Source: Paenibacillus sp. Soil750
GTDB lineage: Bacteria; Bacillota; Bacilli; Paenibacillales; NBRC-103111
DNA: 64,000 nucleotides
Assembly (NCBI RefSeq): GCF_001428045.1
Contig: NZ_LMSD01000009.1
Location: 1-64,000, forward strand
Reading direction: 5' to 3'
This document shows, piece after piece, positions 1-8,516 of this stretch. Within the stretch, counting starts at the first letter, position 1. Each line of letters starts with the position of its first letter. Below the pieces are notes generated by a model. That model was not told the origin of the DNA, ran no database searches, and saw nothing but the letters and a program-made list of their open reading frames with translations. Made by a program: the position numbers and the translations under genes.

Positions 1-37
1 TAAAAGTTTCATTATATCGTTGTCTTGATTCGCTCAT
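1..37 (-). CDS. N-terminal edge of a possible IS3-type transposase OrfA (partial)
   Basis: Only the first 12 codons lie in the window, read leftward from an ATG at 37. They give MSESRQRYNETF. A good ribosome binding site (AAGAGGTG) sits just upstream on the minus strand. A basic, tyrosine-containing start followed by an E-x-F motif resembles the first residues of IS3-family OrfA helix-turn-helix proteins. This is a resemblance over a dozen residues only and any other small protein is possible. The rest of the gene lies left of the window. Confidence 0.35.
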   Translation of the reverse strand, partial: MSESRQRYNETF

Positions 38-159
38 GGACAGACACCTCTTAGTTAGTTGTTAAGATTATTATTACTTCTACACTAAGAGACGTCCACT
101 TTTTATTCTAAGTGCAAAAAGTACATCTAAATTTGGCTAATATAGACACGGAAATTGAA

Positions 160-305
160 ATAAATGGATTTTATGTAGCTAATTTCAGTGGAAAGTAGCT
201 GTACAGCCGTTTCTTTAGGAAATAACTGTACATTTTCCATTTAAACTGAATTTTCAAGGAATAAGCGCTGAAATAAATGGAGTTTTTCCAGTTAACCTTA
301 TTTCC
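160..305. repeat. Degenerate intergenic repeat, family A, copy 1
   Basis: This AT-rich non-coding stretch contains TTTCCAGTTAA at 285-295 and, about 40 bp before it, CTGAATTTTCAAGG (246-259). Closely similar blocks in the same order occur at 18950-19140, and the same 11-mer at 47400-47410. The copies are imperfect and full of short runs related to TGGAAA, TAGCTGTA and CAGTTAA on both strands. No open frame or RNA was recognised. The remainder of 38-570 shows no gene. Confidence 0.55.
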
Positions 306-570
306 AAGCAGCGGTGCCTCGCCAACATTCATTTACCATTGTCTCCTGGCTTCGTTGAATAGTGATAACCTCTTTAATTAAGAGTGATCATTTTTCTTAG
401 CTTTTGGTGTTTTCTGTGATTGAGAGGTATCTAGTGACTTTTGTAGTGATTTAAGTGATTGATCATGTTTGTTCACTCCTAGTATAAGTGATAGAAGGGC
501 TTGTGAGATTTTTGTGAGTATGAAATGATAGAATCACTTGTATCTGACAATCGGAGAAAGGGGACCCATA

Positions 571-3500
571 GTGAGGAATTTTCGTCAAATCATAGGAATC
601 AGCTTGGTGTTCTCGTTTTCTATTTTATTATTTATTGGTATTTATTCGCAGATGATTCCTAGTCAAAACAAGCAGACTGCCAAACAGGGTGTTTTGGATT
701 TATCTAAGGAGGATTTCCACAAGCTAGGCGTTGTTTCTTTAGATGGGGAGTGGGAATTTTATCAAGGGCAGCTGTTAACACCTGCCGATTTTCAATCAGG
801 AACGCGCAGAGATGTCTCTTATATAGACGTGCCCGGTTTATGGAAAGGGAAGACGATAGAAGGTGGTGTAAGCAACAAAGGTTACGGAACTTACCGTCTC
901 TTAGTTCGAGTGGATAATACCGATGACATCTATGGTATGAAGCTGCGCAGCATCCGGATGTCCCATCGGCTGTATGTCGATGGCAAATTGGAGGGGGGAA
1001 GCGGACTTCCAGCTATTAATAAAGAAACCAACATGCCAGGGAATACACCTTACAGCACATTTTTTCATGTAAATTCGCAGGAATTTGAGATTTTATTGCA
1101 AGTGGCGAATTATGAATATATGTCTGGGGGGATTGTAAATGCCATTCAATTTGGCTTGCATGCAGACATTTCTAAACTAAATAGCTTATTAATCGGAGGT
1201 GATTTATCCCTCATTTTGGTGCTTGTCATGTTCGGAGCTTATCATCTCAGTCTTTATTTCCTTCGTAGTCGTGAGAAAACGTATTTACTGAGCGGGTTAT
1301 ATCTCTTCTCCACGGCTGGCGTCCAGTTTCTGTACGGTGAGAAGCTGTTTCAACGACTGTTGCCTCAGATTCCTTTTGATATCACGTATAAAATGCTCGA
1401 TAGTTTTGAGTTTGTTAGTTCCATTCTTTGTTTATTGTTTTTTTGTTCCATCCACCAGAAGTTGATTTCACGCAACAAGATCAGGTTGCTCATTGCTCCA
1501 ATCGTTCTGATTGTAGTCGTTATCATTATCTTCCCTTACGCTCTCTATAATGAAGTGAGAAGTTTATTCTTTCTATACATTGGTTTCGTGCCCGTGCTAC
1601 TTCTCGGTAGAATGGTTTATCTGTTCTTCGATAGTAAGAGAGGTACCTATGAACGGAAAGAACTTGGCTTGTTTATAGTAGCTATCGTCTCGTTAATGGT
1701 CTCGTTAGTAGATGGTGTTTTATATTCGGAAAGTGCGATAAACTCGGATTTATGGCATAAAGTTGGGGTTATTGGTTTCATTACGATAATGAATCTGCTG
1801 TTAGCGGTACGCTTAACCAATGCGTATGAGAAAACAGAGCTTCTGACACATCGACTTACCGTCTCCAATCAGTTGAAGGACGAGTTTCTAATGCACACCT
1901 CCCATGAAATTAAGACGCCGCTGCACGGAATCATGAACATTACCTCATCTCTACTGGATGATGATGAGCACAATTTATCCGTGAGACAGAAGCAAAATCT
2001 ATGGCTAGTCAAGGATACATCCGTTAAATTATCGATGCTTATGCAGGATCTCATTGATGTGACGCGGTTGAAGCACGGTGAATTGCGGTTGCTTATGACC
2101 GTTGTCGATGTGCGGGCCGTGACTCAAATCGTATTTGATGTCTTGCAGTTCGAGCTTGCAGGCAAAGCGTTACGCTTGGATAACCAAGTGCCTCCGGATA
2201 TGTGGGTCCAAGCGGACGAGAATAGGTTACGTCAAATCATGTACAATTTAGTGCACAATGCAATGAAGCATACCGAACAAGGTATGATCAGCGTAAGTGC
2301 AAGCATATTGGAAGAGGACATTCACATTGTCGTTGAGGATACAGGGACGGGGATTTCACCTGATAAATACGCCAAAGTGTTCGAGTATTTCGAACAACAA
2401 GAGCATGCTCTACCAGAGGATGGCTACACAGGCATGGGGGTTGGCTTGTATATTAGTCGCAAGCTCGTAGAGCGAATGGGTGGGGACATTCGGATTGAAT
2501 GGACAGAAGTTGGACAGGGTACGCGAATGGCTTTTAAACTACCGATGGCCATTAATTACATGCCTGTGAGCCAAGAACGATCGATGAGAGATAGCTATCA
2601 GCAAAGACATGGAAATGACCCTGAATCTTTGGATAGTCTAGAGGAGCATGCTCATACGATTCTCGTCGTGGATGATGAGGCTTCCAATATGTATACACTG
2701 CTGAATATTCTGAAAAGACATAGCTATAATGTGCTTACGGCTTTTTCTGCTAAAGAAGCGATGAGCAAAATGAGTGAACACCCGCAAATTGATCTGATTA
2801 TCTTAGATGTGATGATGCCAGGCGTTTCTGGGATTGAGCTCTGCCGAGTGTTGCGTACACAGCATTCCATTCTGGATTTGCCTATTTTATTCGCGACGGC
2901 CAAGGACACTTCACAAGATATCGCACTTGGATTCAGTGTGGGAGCGAATGACTACGTCACGAAACCATTCGAAGCAGAGACACTAATCGCGAGAATTCAG
3001 ACCTTGATTGCGATGAAAACCTCGATCCAAGAAGCGATTCGTAATGAGCTTGCCTTCCATCAAGCACAGATTAAGCCTCACTTCCTTTATAATGCGCTTA
3101 GCAGTGTAATTTCATTTTGTTATACGGATGGCGAGAAAGCTGCTTATTTATTGTCGAAGCTGAGCCAATTCTTGCGTTATATTCTGGATATGGACCGAAA
3201 TGACTTATTCGTCAATCTTCATCGGGAGCTCGATTTGATTGATGCCTATGTGGAGATTGAGAAGGCGCGATATGGAGATCGATTTGAATTTATTTGTTAC
3301 GTAGATGAAAGCCTGAAACATTTCTCTATTCCCTCGCTTTGCATCCAACCGTTTGTGGAGAATGCGATTCGACACGGCTTGTTTGAGAAAGATGAGTACG
3401 GAACCGTCACACTAACGATTCAAGAAGGAGACGGTTATTTACATGTGACGATACAGGATAATGGGATCGGAATCCCAGATGATTTGCTCTACCAGATGGC

Positions 3501-3684
3501 GAACGGAGAACATGGAAGTGGAGGCATTGCGATTGCGAATATTCGTAAAAGGGTAGATAGGATCCCAGGAGCTTCGCTGTCGATCAATTCAGAGATGGGG
3601 CGTGGAACGAAGGTTACCATGTATCTGCCTTTAACCGGTAAAGATAAGGAAGTCTTTGTAGAAAGGTGGGATGAACTTGATTAG
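571..3684 (+). CDS. Hybrid sensor histidine kinase with 7TM sensor, receiver and a second LytS/YesM-type kinase module
   Basis: This 1037-residue membrane kinase probably senses an extracellular ligand and phosphorylates the regulator encoded directly downstream. An N-terminal membrane anchor is followed by an extracellular beta-rich domain (about 40-200), then about seven membrane helices (about 205-420), the arrangement of 7TM-DISM receptors. A HisKA motif SHEIKTPLHG follows with the phosphorylatable His at 445. The ATPase boxes are NLVHNAMKHT, DTGTGIS and GMGVGLYIS. A receiver domain (about 695-815) carries the DDE acid pocket, phospho-acceptor Asp746 in LDVMMPG and a TKPF lysine. A second kinase of the YesM/LytS class ends the protein, with QIKPHFLYN (His837), QPFVENAIRHG and DNGIGIP. 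The GTG at 571 is preferred because GAAAGGGG lies 7-8 bases upstream; an upstream TTG at 538 lacks a site. Two complete kinase modules in one chain is unusual. Confidence 0.88.
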   Translation: MRNFRQIIGISLVFSFSILLFIGIYSQMIPSQNKQTAKQGVLDLSKEDFHKLGVVSLDGEWEFYQGQLLTPADFQSGTRRDVSYIDVPGLWKGKTIEGGVSNKGYGTYRLLVRVDNTDDIYGMKLRSIRMSHRLYVDGKLEGGSGLPAINKETNMPGNTPYSTFFHVNSQEFEILLQVANYEYMSGGIVNAIQFGLHADISKLNSLLIGGDLSLILVLVMFGAYHLSLYFLRSREKTYLLSGLYLFSTAGVQFLYGEKLFQRLLPQIPFDITYKMLDSFEFVSSILCLLFFCSIHQKLISRNKIRLLIAPIVLIVVVIIIFPYALYNEVRSLFFLYIGFVPVLLLGRMVYLFFDSKRGTYERKELGLFIVAIVSLMVSLVDGVLYSESAINSDLWHKVGVIGFITIMNLLLAVRLTNAYEKTELLTHRLTVSNQLKDEFLMHTSHEIKTPLHGIMNITSSLLDDDEHNLSVRQKQNLWLVKDTSVKLSMLMQDLIDVTRLKHGELRLLMTVVDVRAVTQIVFDVLQFELAGKALRLDNQVPPDMWVQADENRLRQIMYNLVHNAMKHTEQGMISVSASILEEDIHIVVEDTGTGISPDKYAKVFEYFEQQEHALPEDGYTGMGVGLYISRKLVERMGGDIRIEWTEVGQGTRMAFKLPMAINYMPVSQERSMRDSYQQRHGNDPESLDSLEEHAHTILVVDDEASNMYTLLNILKRHSYNVLTAFSAKEAMSKMSEHPQIDLIILDVMMPGVSGIELCRVLRTQHSILDLPILFATAKDTSQDIALGFSVGANDYVTKPFEAETLIARIQTLIAMKTSIQEAIRNELAFHQAQIKPHFLYNALSSVISFCYTDGEKAAYLLSKLSQFLRYILDMDRNDLFVNLHRELDLIDAYVEIEKARYGDRFEFICYVDESLKHFSIPSLCIQPFVENAIRHGLFEKDEYGTVTLTIQEGDGYLHVTIQDNGIGIPDDLLYQMANGEHGSGGIAIANIRKRVDRIPGASLSINSEMGRGTKVTMYLPLTGKDKEVFVERWDELD

Positions 3685-4789
3685 GGTGGTAATTGTTGAA
3701 GATGAAAAACCAATTCTCGAATTAATGAAGGTTCTGATCGGAAGGAATCCGCATTATAGCATCATTGGGGCTTTTCATAATCCGCAGGAAGCGCTAACAG
3801 CTATATCAGAACTGAAGCCTGACCTAGCTTTTCTGGATGTAGAGATGCCGAAAATGAATGGGCTTGAACTTGCTCAGAGAATCAATGACATGATGGAGCA
3901 GACGAGAATTATCTTTACAACAGCCTATAAGGAGTATGCGTTAGATGCCTTCAAGGTCTATGCGTTTGACTATATCCTTAAGCCAGTCACACCTGCTGCA
4001 ATTGAACGCATTACGAGTCGCCTCTTGAAGCTGGAACAAGTGACTGAGCCCAACGTAATCAAAACGCGGCAGTCTGTAATCCGTTGTTTCGGAAGCTTGG
4101 AGGTACGCAATCCGGAAGGTGCACTTGTCCGATGGCCAACGAAAAAGACGGAGGAGCTGTTCGCCTATTTCCTCTGCAATCCAGGACAGGACATTAACAA
4201 ATGGTATTTGGCCGATATGTTATGGCCCGATATGTTGGAAGACCGCGCTTCGCATAATTTACATAATACGATTTATCGCTTGAAGAAGCTGTTGAAAGAA
4301 CAAGAAATCGGAATGGATATTCTCAAAACGAATGATGGCTATATGATAGATACGTTAGGGAGTATGTATGATGTATTGGAGTTCCAGTTAAGTGAGATAA
4401 CCACCTTAGAAGAGATTCTAGATATGACGCGAGCGGAGCGGATATTTTCCCTTTATCGGGGCTCGTTGTTAGACCGCAAGGATTATCTGTGGAAAACCCA
4501 ATTGGAGGAGAATTATAGGAAGCAATATACGTCACTTGTATGTTTAATGGTTCAACGGGACTTGCGTGAAGAAGCCTGGAGCAAAGCGGAGTTGAGGTTA
4601 GATACGTACTTGACGTTGTATCCTTTGAATGAAGAGATGCACCAAATGCTGATAGATCTCTATGCAAAAAGCGGGAAAAAGGAACGAATTGCTATGCACT
4701 ATACCAGCTTCAAAGCGTTGTACTTGAGAGAACTCGGGATAGAGCCTTCGAAGGAAATGAGTAATAGCGTAGCTGCCTATTTAAATTAA
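3671..4789 (+). CDS. Response regulator with receiver and SARP/BTAD-type output domain
   Basis: This 372-residue regulator is the likely partner of the hybrid kinase, whose stop it overlaps by 14 bases. The receiver spans about 1-125 with the acid pair EDE near residue 10, phospho-acceptor Asp56 in FLDVEMPKMNG, a TTA switch motif and the LKPV lysine. The rest matches the SARP/bacterial transcriptional activator layout: a winged-helix-like region (about 130-225, with RCFGSLEV and the KTEELFAYFL helix) followed by a TPR-rich BTAD domain to the end. Receiver-BTAD proteins of this form are common in Paenibacillus. The target genes are not evident here. The ATG has an AAAGGTGG site at ideal distance. 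A terminator follows at 4798. Confidence 0.85.
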   Translation: MNLIRVVIVEDEKPILELMKVLIGRNPHYSIIGAFHNPQEALTAISELKPDLAFLDVEMPKMNGLELAQRINDMMEQTRIIFTTAYKEYALDAFKVYAFDYILKPVTPAAIERITSRLLKLEQVTEPNVIKTRQSVIRCFGSLEVRNPEGALVRWPTKKTEELFAYFLCNPGQDINKWYLADMLWPDMLEDRASHNLHNTIYRLKKLLKEQEIGMDILKTNDGYMIDTLGSMYDVLEFQLSEITTLEEILDMTRAERIFSLYRGSLLDRKDYLWKTQLEENYRKQYTSLVCLMVQRDLREEAWSKAELRLDTYLTLYPLNEEMHQMLIDLYAKSGKKERIAMHYTSFKALYLRELGIEPSKEMSNSVAAYLN

Positions 4790-4797
4790 ATGTATAT

Positions 4798-4836
4798 AAA
4801 AGACGGAGAGCGTTCAATTGCTTTCCGTCTTTTTGC
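4798..4836 (+). terminator. Rho-independent terminator after the kinase/regulator operon
   Basis: An inverted repeat pairs AAAGACGGAGAGC with GCTTTCCGTCTTT around a short loop and is followed by T residues. Confidence 0.8.
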
Positions 4837-4945
4837 TTGTTTTCGACATGAATTTCCTTTTTGTGAGAATTTTGAGAGAAGCCATTGCTACAATGGATGA
4901 ATAGATAGGATATGTTGAGTGAAAGTTGAAAGGGGAGTACGTCCC

Positions 4946-5317
4946 ATGAAAAGAATCATGATTATCGATGATGCTGCTTTTATGAGAGCACTGTTAAAAG
5001 ATTACTTGAGCTCCCTCGGTCACGAGATTGTCGCAGAAGGCAGCAATGGGCGGGAAGCCATACAATTGTATAAGCGATATAAACCAGACTTAGTGACGAT
5101 GGATATTACGATGCCCGAGATGGATGGGATTTCGGCGTTGAAGGAAATTATGAAGTTCGATCCCCGGGCAAATGTCATCATGTGTTCGGCCATGGGGCAG
5201 CAGCAAATGGTACTCGATTCCATACGTGCTGGTGCCAAAGATTTTCTGGTGAAGCCTTTTAACAATGAAAGAATTGTGGAGGCTGTGGATCGTGTGCTTC
5301 TATCAAGATATAGCTAG
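4946..5317 (+). CDS. CheY-like single-domain response regulator
   Basis: This 123-residue protein is a receiver domain with no output domain. It shows the acid pair IIDDAAFMR, phospho-acceptor Asp in LVTMDITMPEMDG, the switch region CSAMGQQ and the conserved lysine in LVKPF. The match to Bacillus CheY is very close across these motifs, so a role in chemotaxis signalling to the flagellar switch is likely, although no other che or fli genes are nearby. The ATG at 4946 has the site AAAGGGGAG about 9 bases upstream; an in-frame GTG at 4919 has none. The gene is monocistronic, between two terminators. It could instead be an adaptor for another pathway. Confidence 0.82.
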   Translation: MKRIMIIDDAAFMRALLKDYLSSLGHEIVAEGSNGREAIQLYKRYKPDLVTMDITMPEMDGISALKEIMKFDPRANVIMCSAMGQQQMVLDSIRAGAKDFLVKPFNNERIVEAVDRVLLSRYS

Positions 5318-5330
5318 AGAACTGATTAAA

Positions 5331-5359
5331 ACGTTGACTTTCTAAGTGAGCGTCTTTTT
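5331..5359 (+). terminator. Rho-independent terminator after the CheY-like gene
   Basis: ACGTTGACTT pairs with AAGTGAGCGT (one mismatch, one wobble) across a 3-base loop, followed by CTTTTTG. Confidence 0.65.
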
Positions 5360-5463
5360 GTTGCGTACGTTAACAATTGTACGAGTTAGTTTTAATCTCC
5401 CATTAACAGGCAGCTTGTATACTACATATAGGGACCCGAATATACAATAGGGAGATTACAACT

Positions 5464-6177
5464 ATGGGCATTCATACTTATTTTAGGTCTTTAAATGAGC
5501 TAGAAAGAATCATACGATGTCCAGGGAAGTTCAAATTTGAAGAACATAGTGTGGCGGCTCATTCATGGAAAGTAGTTCAATATGCCAAAACACTTGCGGA
5601 CATCGAAGAGAAAAATGGCGCAATAATTAACTGGAAAAAGCTCTATGAAATTACCAGCAGTCATGATTATGGTGAAATCTTCATTGGAGATATTAAAACG
5701 CCTGTCAAACATGCGTCACATGAACTCCGACTATTGATACAACAAGTAGAAGAAGGGATGGTCTATAACTTTATTGAAGAACATATCCCCGCAGAGTTTA
5801 AAGAGACTTTCCATAAACAACTGCAAGAGGGTAAAGACGGTTCAATAGAAGGACTGATTTTGGAAGTTGCGGATAAAATGGATCAAGTGTATGAGGCATT
5901 TGCTGAGATTCAGAAGGGAAATACAGAAAAAGAATTCGTTACGATGTATCGAAATGCTTTAATTAAAATCAAAAACATTGATTTATTTTGTGTGGAATAT
6001 TTTTTAACTAACATTCTTCCCGATATGGTAAATGATGAGATGGCTTCACTTGTTGACATCAAAAGGATAACGGAAGAGGCGTTGGCTGACGGACAGAACG
6101 AAGAAGGAAGCATGGGGCATAAGGTAGGAAAACGTACTGTAGGTACATTGTCAGTGAATGAAGTGTATCAATTATGA
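5464..6177 (+). CDS. HD-domain phosphohydrolase (YfbR-like)
   Basis: This 237-residue soluble protein is a metal-dependent HD hydrolase. His33 in VAAHSW, the His67-Asp68 pair in SSHDYGEIF and Asp137 in EVADKMD give the HD-type metal site. The phrase HDYGEIFIGDI and the helix order resemble YfbR-type 5'-nucleotidases, which dephosphorylate deoxynucleoside monophosphates, but the substrate cannot be settled from sequence. The last about 40 residues are charged and poorly conserved in appearance. The ATG has an AGGGAGATTACA leader with GGGAG about 9 bases upstream. It stands alone between terminators. Confidence 0.75.
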   Translation: MGIHTYFRSLNELERIIRCPGKFKFEEHSVAAHSWKVVQYAKTLADIEEKNGAIINWKKLYEITSSHDYGEIFIGDIKTPVKHASHELRLLIQQVEEGMVYNFIEEHIPAEFKETFHKQLQEGKDGSIEGLILEVADKMDQVYEAFAEIQKGNTEKEFVTMYRNALIKIKNIDLFCVEYFLTNILPDMVNDEMASLVDIKRITEEALADGQNEEGSMGHKVGKRTVGTLSVNEVYQL

Positions 6178-6193
6178 AAATAGGCATGGAAAA

Positions 6194-6242
6194 AAGCATG
6201 TTCAATCAATGAGCTAACATTGATTGAACATGCTTATTTTGT
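6194..6242 (+). terminator. Strong rho-independent terminator
   Basis: A perfect 18-bp stem (6194-6211 with 6218-6235) with a 6-base loop is followed by ATTTTGTT. The AT-rich arms could also act on the minus strand. Confidence 0.85.
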
Positions 6243-6243
6243 T

Positions 6244-6366
6244 CTAAACCAAATCAGGCTTCACATCGGCAAATACGAATGGCGTGACGATATTGCCAAT
6301 CCGCTTTCCTTCTAAGGTCAAAGAAGCATTATTTATCTCTCGCGGCAGAGAGGTTCCGTCAATTCG
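6244..6366 (-). pseudogene. Possible 3' remnant of an unknown gene
   Basis: Reading leftward, the 40 codons before a TAG at 6246-6244 give a protein-like tail (RIDGTSLPREINNASL, then TLEGKRIGNIVTPF and ADVKPDLV). Immediately upstream in the same frame there are two stops, and an adjoining frame is open, as expected for a decayed or truncated gene. There is no start or ribosome binding site. I do not recognise the family. The assignment rests only on the protein-like composition. Confidence 0.25.
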
Positions 6367-6467
6367 TTATCACCTATTTCAGGAATATGGAGATGGAAAA
6401 GGAATAGAAAACGAGCAACTGCGCAGAATAAGTCTTGTAAAATCTTGGCGTGCGTGGCTCTTCAAAA

Positions 6468-6503
6468 GTTAACGTTGACGTTAACGTTTAAAAAGATTAT
6501 GAT
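6468..6503 (+). promoter_or_regulatory. Promoter and palindromic operator of the merR-MFS operon
   Basis: A -35 hexamer TTGACG (6475-6480) and a -10 hexamer TATGAT (6498-6503) are separated by 17 bp. The -35 is buried in an 18-bp palindrome GTTAACGT-TG-ACGTTAAC (6468-6485). This is a natural operator for the MerR-type regulator encoded downstream, although MerR proteins more often bind between the two hexamers. A second -10 choice, GATAAT at 6501, would give a 20-bp spacer. Confidence 0.6.
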
Positions 6504-6544
6504 AATGACATCGAGAAGAAAATTGGTTGGAAGGGAGTGTTCAA

Positions 6545-6970
6545 ATGGATAAATTCAAAATTGACGATGTGGCCAAAGAGAGCGGATTGACGAAGCGAAC
6601 GATTCGTTACTATGAGGAAATCGGAGTACTGTTTCCCCCAGAACGTAGTGAGGGAGGCATGCGCCTATATACACGCAAACATATCGAAAGATTGAGTCAA
6701 ATCGTGAATGCCCGGGATGTTCTTGGATTTTCACTTATGGAAATTCAAGATTTCGTTGCGATTCGAGAAAAAATGGACGAACAAAAGCAAGTCTATTGGA
6801 AAACCGAGGCTGCAGAAGAGAAGCTTTCGCAATTGCGGGAGATGAAGGTCATGGTCGACAAACAAATGGATATGGTTGACCAGAAACTCTCCAAGATGGC
6901 TGAGTTTCGTAAAGAAATTGAATATATGCAGAAACGTATCAATGATGGTATTACTAAAATGTCAACATAA
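6545..6970 (+). CDS. MerR-family transcriptional regulator
   Basis: This 141-residue regulator begins with a MerR winged helix (KIDDVAKESGLTKRTIRYYEEIGVL), followed by the second DNA-contact region RLYTRKHIERL and a long C-terminal coiled coil (about 78-130) for dimerisation. There is no cysteine-rich metal site and no large effector domain, so it is neither a metal sensor nor a BmrR-type drug binder of the classical kind. It precedes an MFS exporter by 17 bases and most likely controls it. The ATG at 6545 has AAGGGAG 7 bases upstream; an earlier TTG at 6527 does not. The 18-bp palindrome in its promoter suggests autoregulation. Confidence 0.85.
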   Translation: MDKFKIDDVAKESGLTKRTIRYYEEIGVLFPPERSEGGMRLYTRKHIERLSQIVNARDVLGFSLMEIQDFVAIREKMDEQKQVYWKTEAAEEKLSQLREMKVMVDKQMDMVDQKLSKMAEFRKEIEYMQKRINDGITKMST

Positions 6971-6987
6971 AAGGAGTCTTCGGGCAC

Positions 6988-8235
6988 ATGCAACCTACAG
7001 CTACGAGTAAGGCCAATCCGGTCGTACAGCCTCATCAGAATGCACCAAAAGTCAGTATGTTCAGTCAACCGAAAGCGGTATGGGCTGTTGTTTTCGCCAG
7101 TATTATCGCTTTCATGGGCCTCGGTCTCGTTGACCCAATATTGCCAGCTATTGCTAAGAAGCTTCATGCTTCTCATAGTGACGTTACTTTGTTGTTTACA
7201 AGCTACAATGCCGTCATGGCGGTAGCGATGTTAATTACAGGCGTCGTCTCGTCCCGTCTGGGCATCAAAAAAACGTTGCTCGCTGGCATCATCATCATTG
7301 CTCTTTTCTCTGCATTAGGTGGTATGTCAAATAGTATTTGGAGTCTTGTATGGTTACGTGGGGGATGGGGCCTCGGTAACGCGCTATTCGTCGCTACAGC
7401 GTTGTCAGCTATCGTATCTTTGTCCAAAACAGGTGTTGCACGTTCCATTATTTTGTTCGAAGTAGCCGTTGGTCTGGGGATCTCTGTAGGCCCTCTGTTA
7501 GGTGGAGAGCTGGGTGCTATCTCCTGGAGAGGTCCATTCTTCGGCGTAGCCGGTCTTATGGTCATTGCCTTCTTTATGATTCTTTTTATTATGCCTAAAC
7601 CACAAACTCAAATTCGTCCCAAGAAAGCTTCATTGGCTGATCCGTTCCGCGCCTTGAAATTCAAAGCACTTCGTACATTCGGAATCGCAGCTTTTCTATA
7701 TAACTTCGGATTCTTCACCTTGCTTGTATACGCTGCACTAGTATTGGGGAAATTAGGACTGGATGAGCATCAACTCGGTTACGTTTTCTTAGGCTGGGGA
7801 CTTATGCTTGCCTTTACTTCTGTTTTTACAGCGCCGAAGCTGCAGAAACGCTTTGGTACAGTACCGTCTATGTGTGTTCAATTACTTCTGTTCGCTGTTA
7901 CTTTGTTTGTCATGGCGAATTGGACGACAGATAAAACCGTCATTATCGTCGCTGTCATCATCGCAGGCGCTTTCTTAGGAAATAATAATACCTTAATCAC
8001 AACCGCGGTTATGAACGCGGCACCAGTCGAACGTCCAACAGCGTCGGCGGCATACAGTTTCTTGCGTTTCATCGGAGGGGCCATCGCCCCATTTCTGGCA
8101 GGCAAGCTAGCTGAATGGTTTAATCCACATATGCCGTTTATCGTCGGCGGCGCGTGTGTTGTTGTGGCTGTCATTTATCTTTGGCTGAACCGCCAACATT
8201 TGAAACATGTCGATGATGTTGAGAGTGCGCATTAA
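6988..8235 (+). CDS. MFS transporter, probable drug or metabolite exporter (DHA1-like)
   Basis: This 415-residue membrane protein has about 12 hydrophobic helices in two halves. The first half shows GLVDPILPAI in helix 1, the inter-helix motif GVVSSRLGIKKTLL (motif A-like) after helix 2 and VGLGISVGPLLGG (motif C of drug exporters) in helix 5. The central loop carries PKPQTQIRPKK. Motif C points to efflux by proton antiport. The substrate is unknown. It is co-transcribed with the MerR regulator, as in many inducible efflux operons, and ends at a terminator. Confidence 0.85.
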   Translation: MQPTATSKANPVVQPHQNAPKVSMFSQPKAVWAVVFASIIAFMGLGLVDPILPAIAKKLHASHSDVTLLFTSYNAVMAVAMLITGVVSSRLGIKKTLLAGIIIIALFSALGGMSNSIWSLVWLRGGWGLGNALFVATALSAIVSLSKTGVARSIILFEVAVGLGISVGPLLGGELGAISWRGPFFGVAGLMVIAFFMILFIMPKPQTQIRPKKASLADPFRALKFKALRTFGIAAFLYNFGFFTLLVYAALVLGKLGLDEHQLGYVFLGWGLMLAFTSVFTAPKLQKRFGTVPSMCVQLLLFAVTLFVMANWTTDKTVIIVAVIIAGAFLGNNNTLITTAVMNAAPVERPTASAAYSFLRFIGGAIAPFLAGKLAEWFNPHMPFIVGGACVVVAVIYLWLNRQHLKHVDDVESAH

Positions 8236-8242
8236 AATGTTC

Positions 8243-8273
8243 GGAGAGCCCGCTAATCAGCGAGGCTCTTTTG
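8243..8273 (+). terminator. Rho-independent terminator after the MFS gene
   Basis: AGAGCC-CGCT pairs with AGCG-A-GGCTCT around AATC with one bulge, followed by TTTT. Confidence 0.75.
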
Positions 8274-8367
8274 TTCGTTGTAGGTAACTTTCACCGGATG
8301 GACATGCAAAATGTTCAGGAATGTGATCAAAGTGGGGATTCCCATTGTTCGAATTGTTCATAGAACT

Positions 8368-8376
8368 TGTGATAAT
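8368..8376 (+). promoter_or_regulatory. Possible extended -10 promoter for the GH43 gene
   Basis: TGTGATAAT fits an extended -10 element (TG-n-GATAAT). A TTGTTC 20 bp upstream is a poor -35. The 5' leader would be about 130 bases. The stretch 8274-8516 holds no other recognised feature. Confidence 0.3.
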
Positions 8377-8516
8377 TCACTATGAAATAGCCCATGAATC
8401 CTCTAACATTAGCCTCAGCTGGATATGGAATGGGGGTGAACATAAAGCTGTATGATGGATGTCTCAGTAGGATTGAAGTACCGCTTGTCTCAGTTTAGAA
8501 CGAAAGGATGAGAGCC

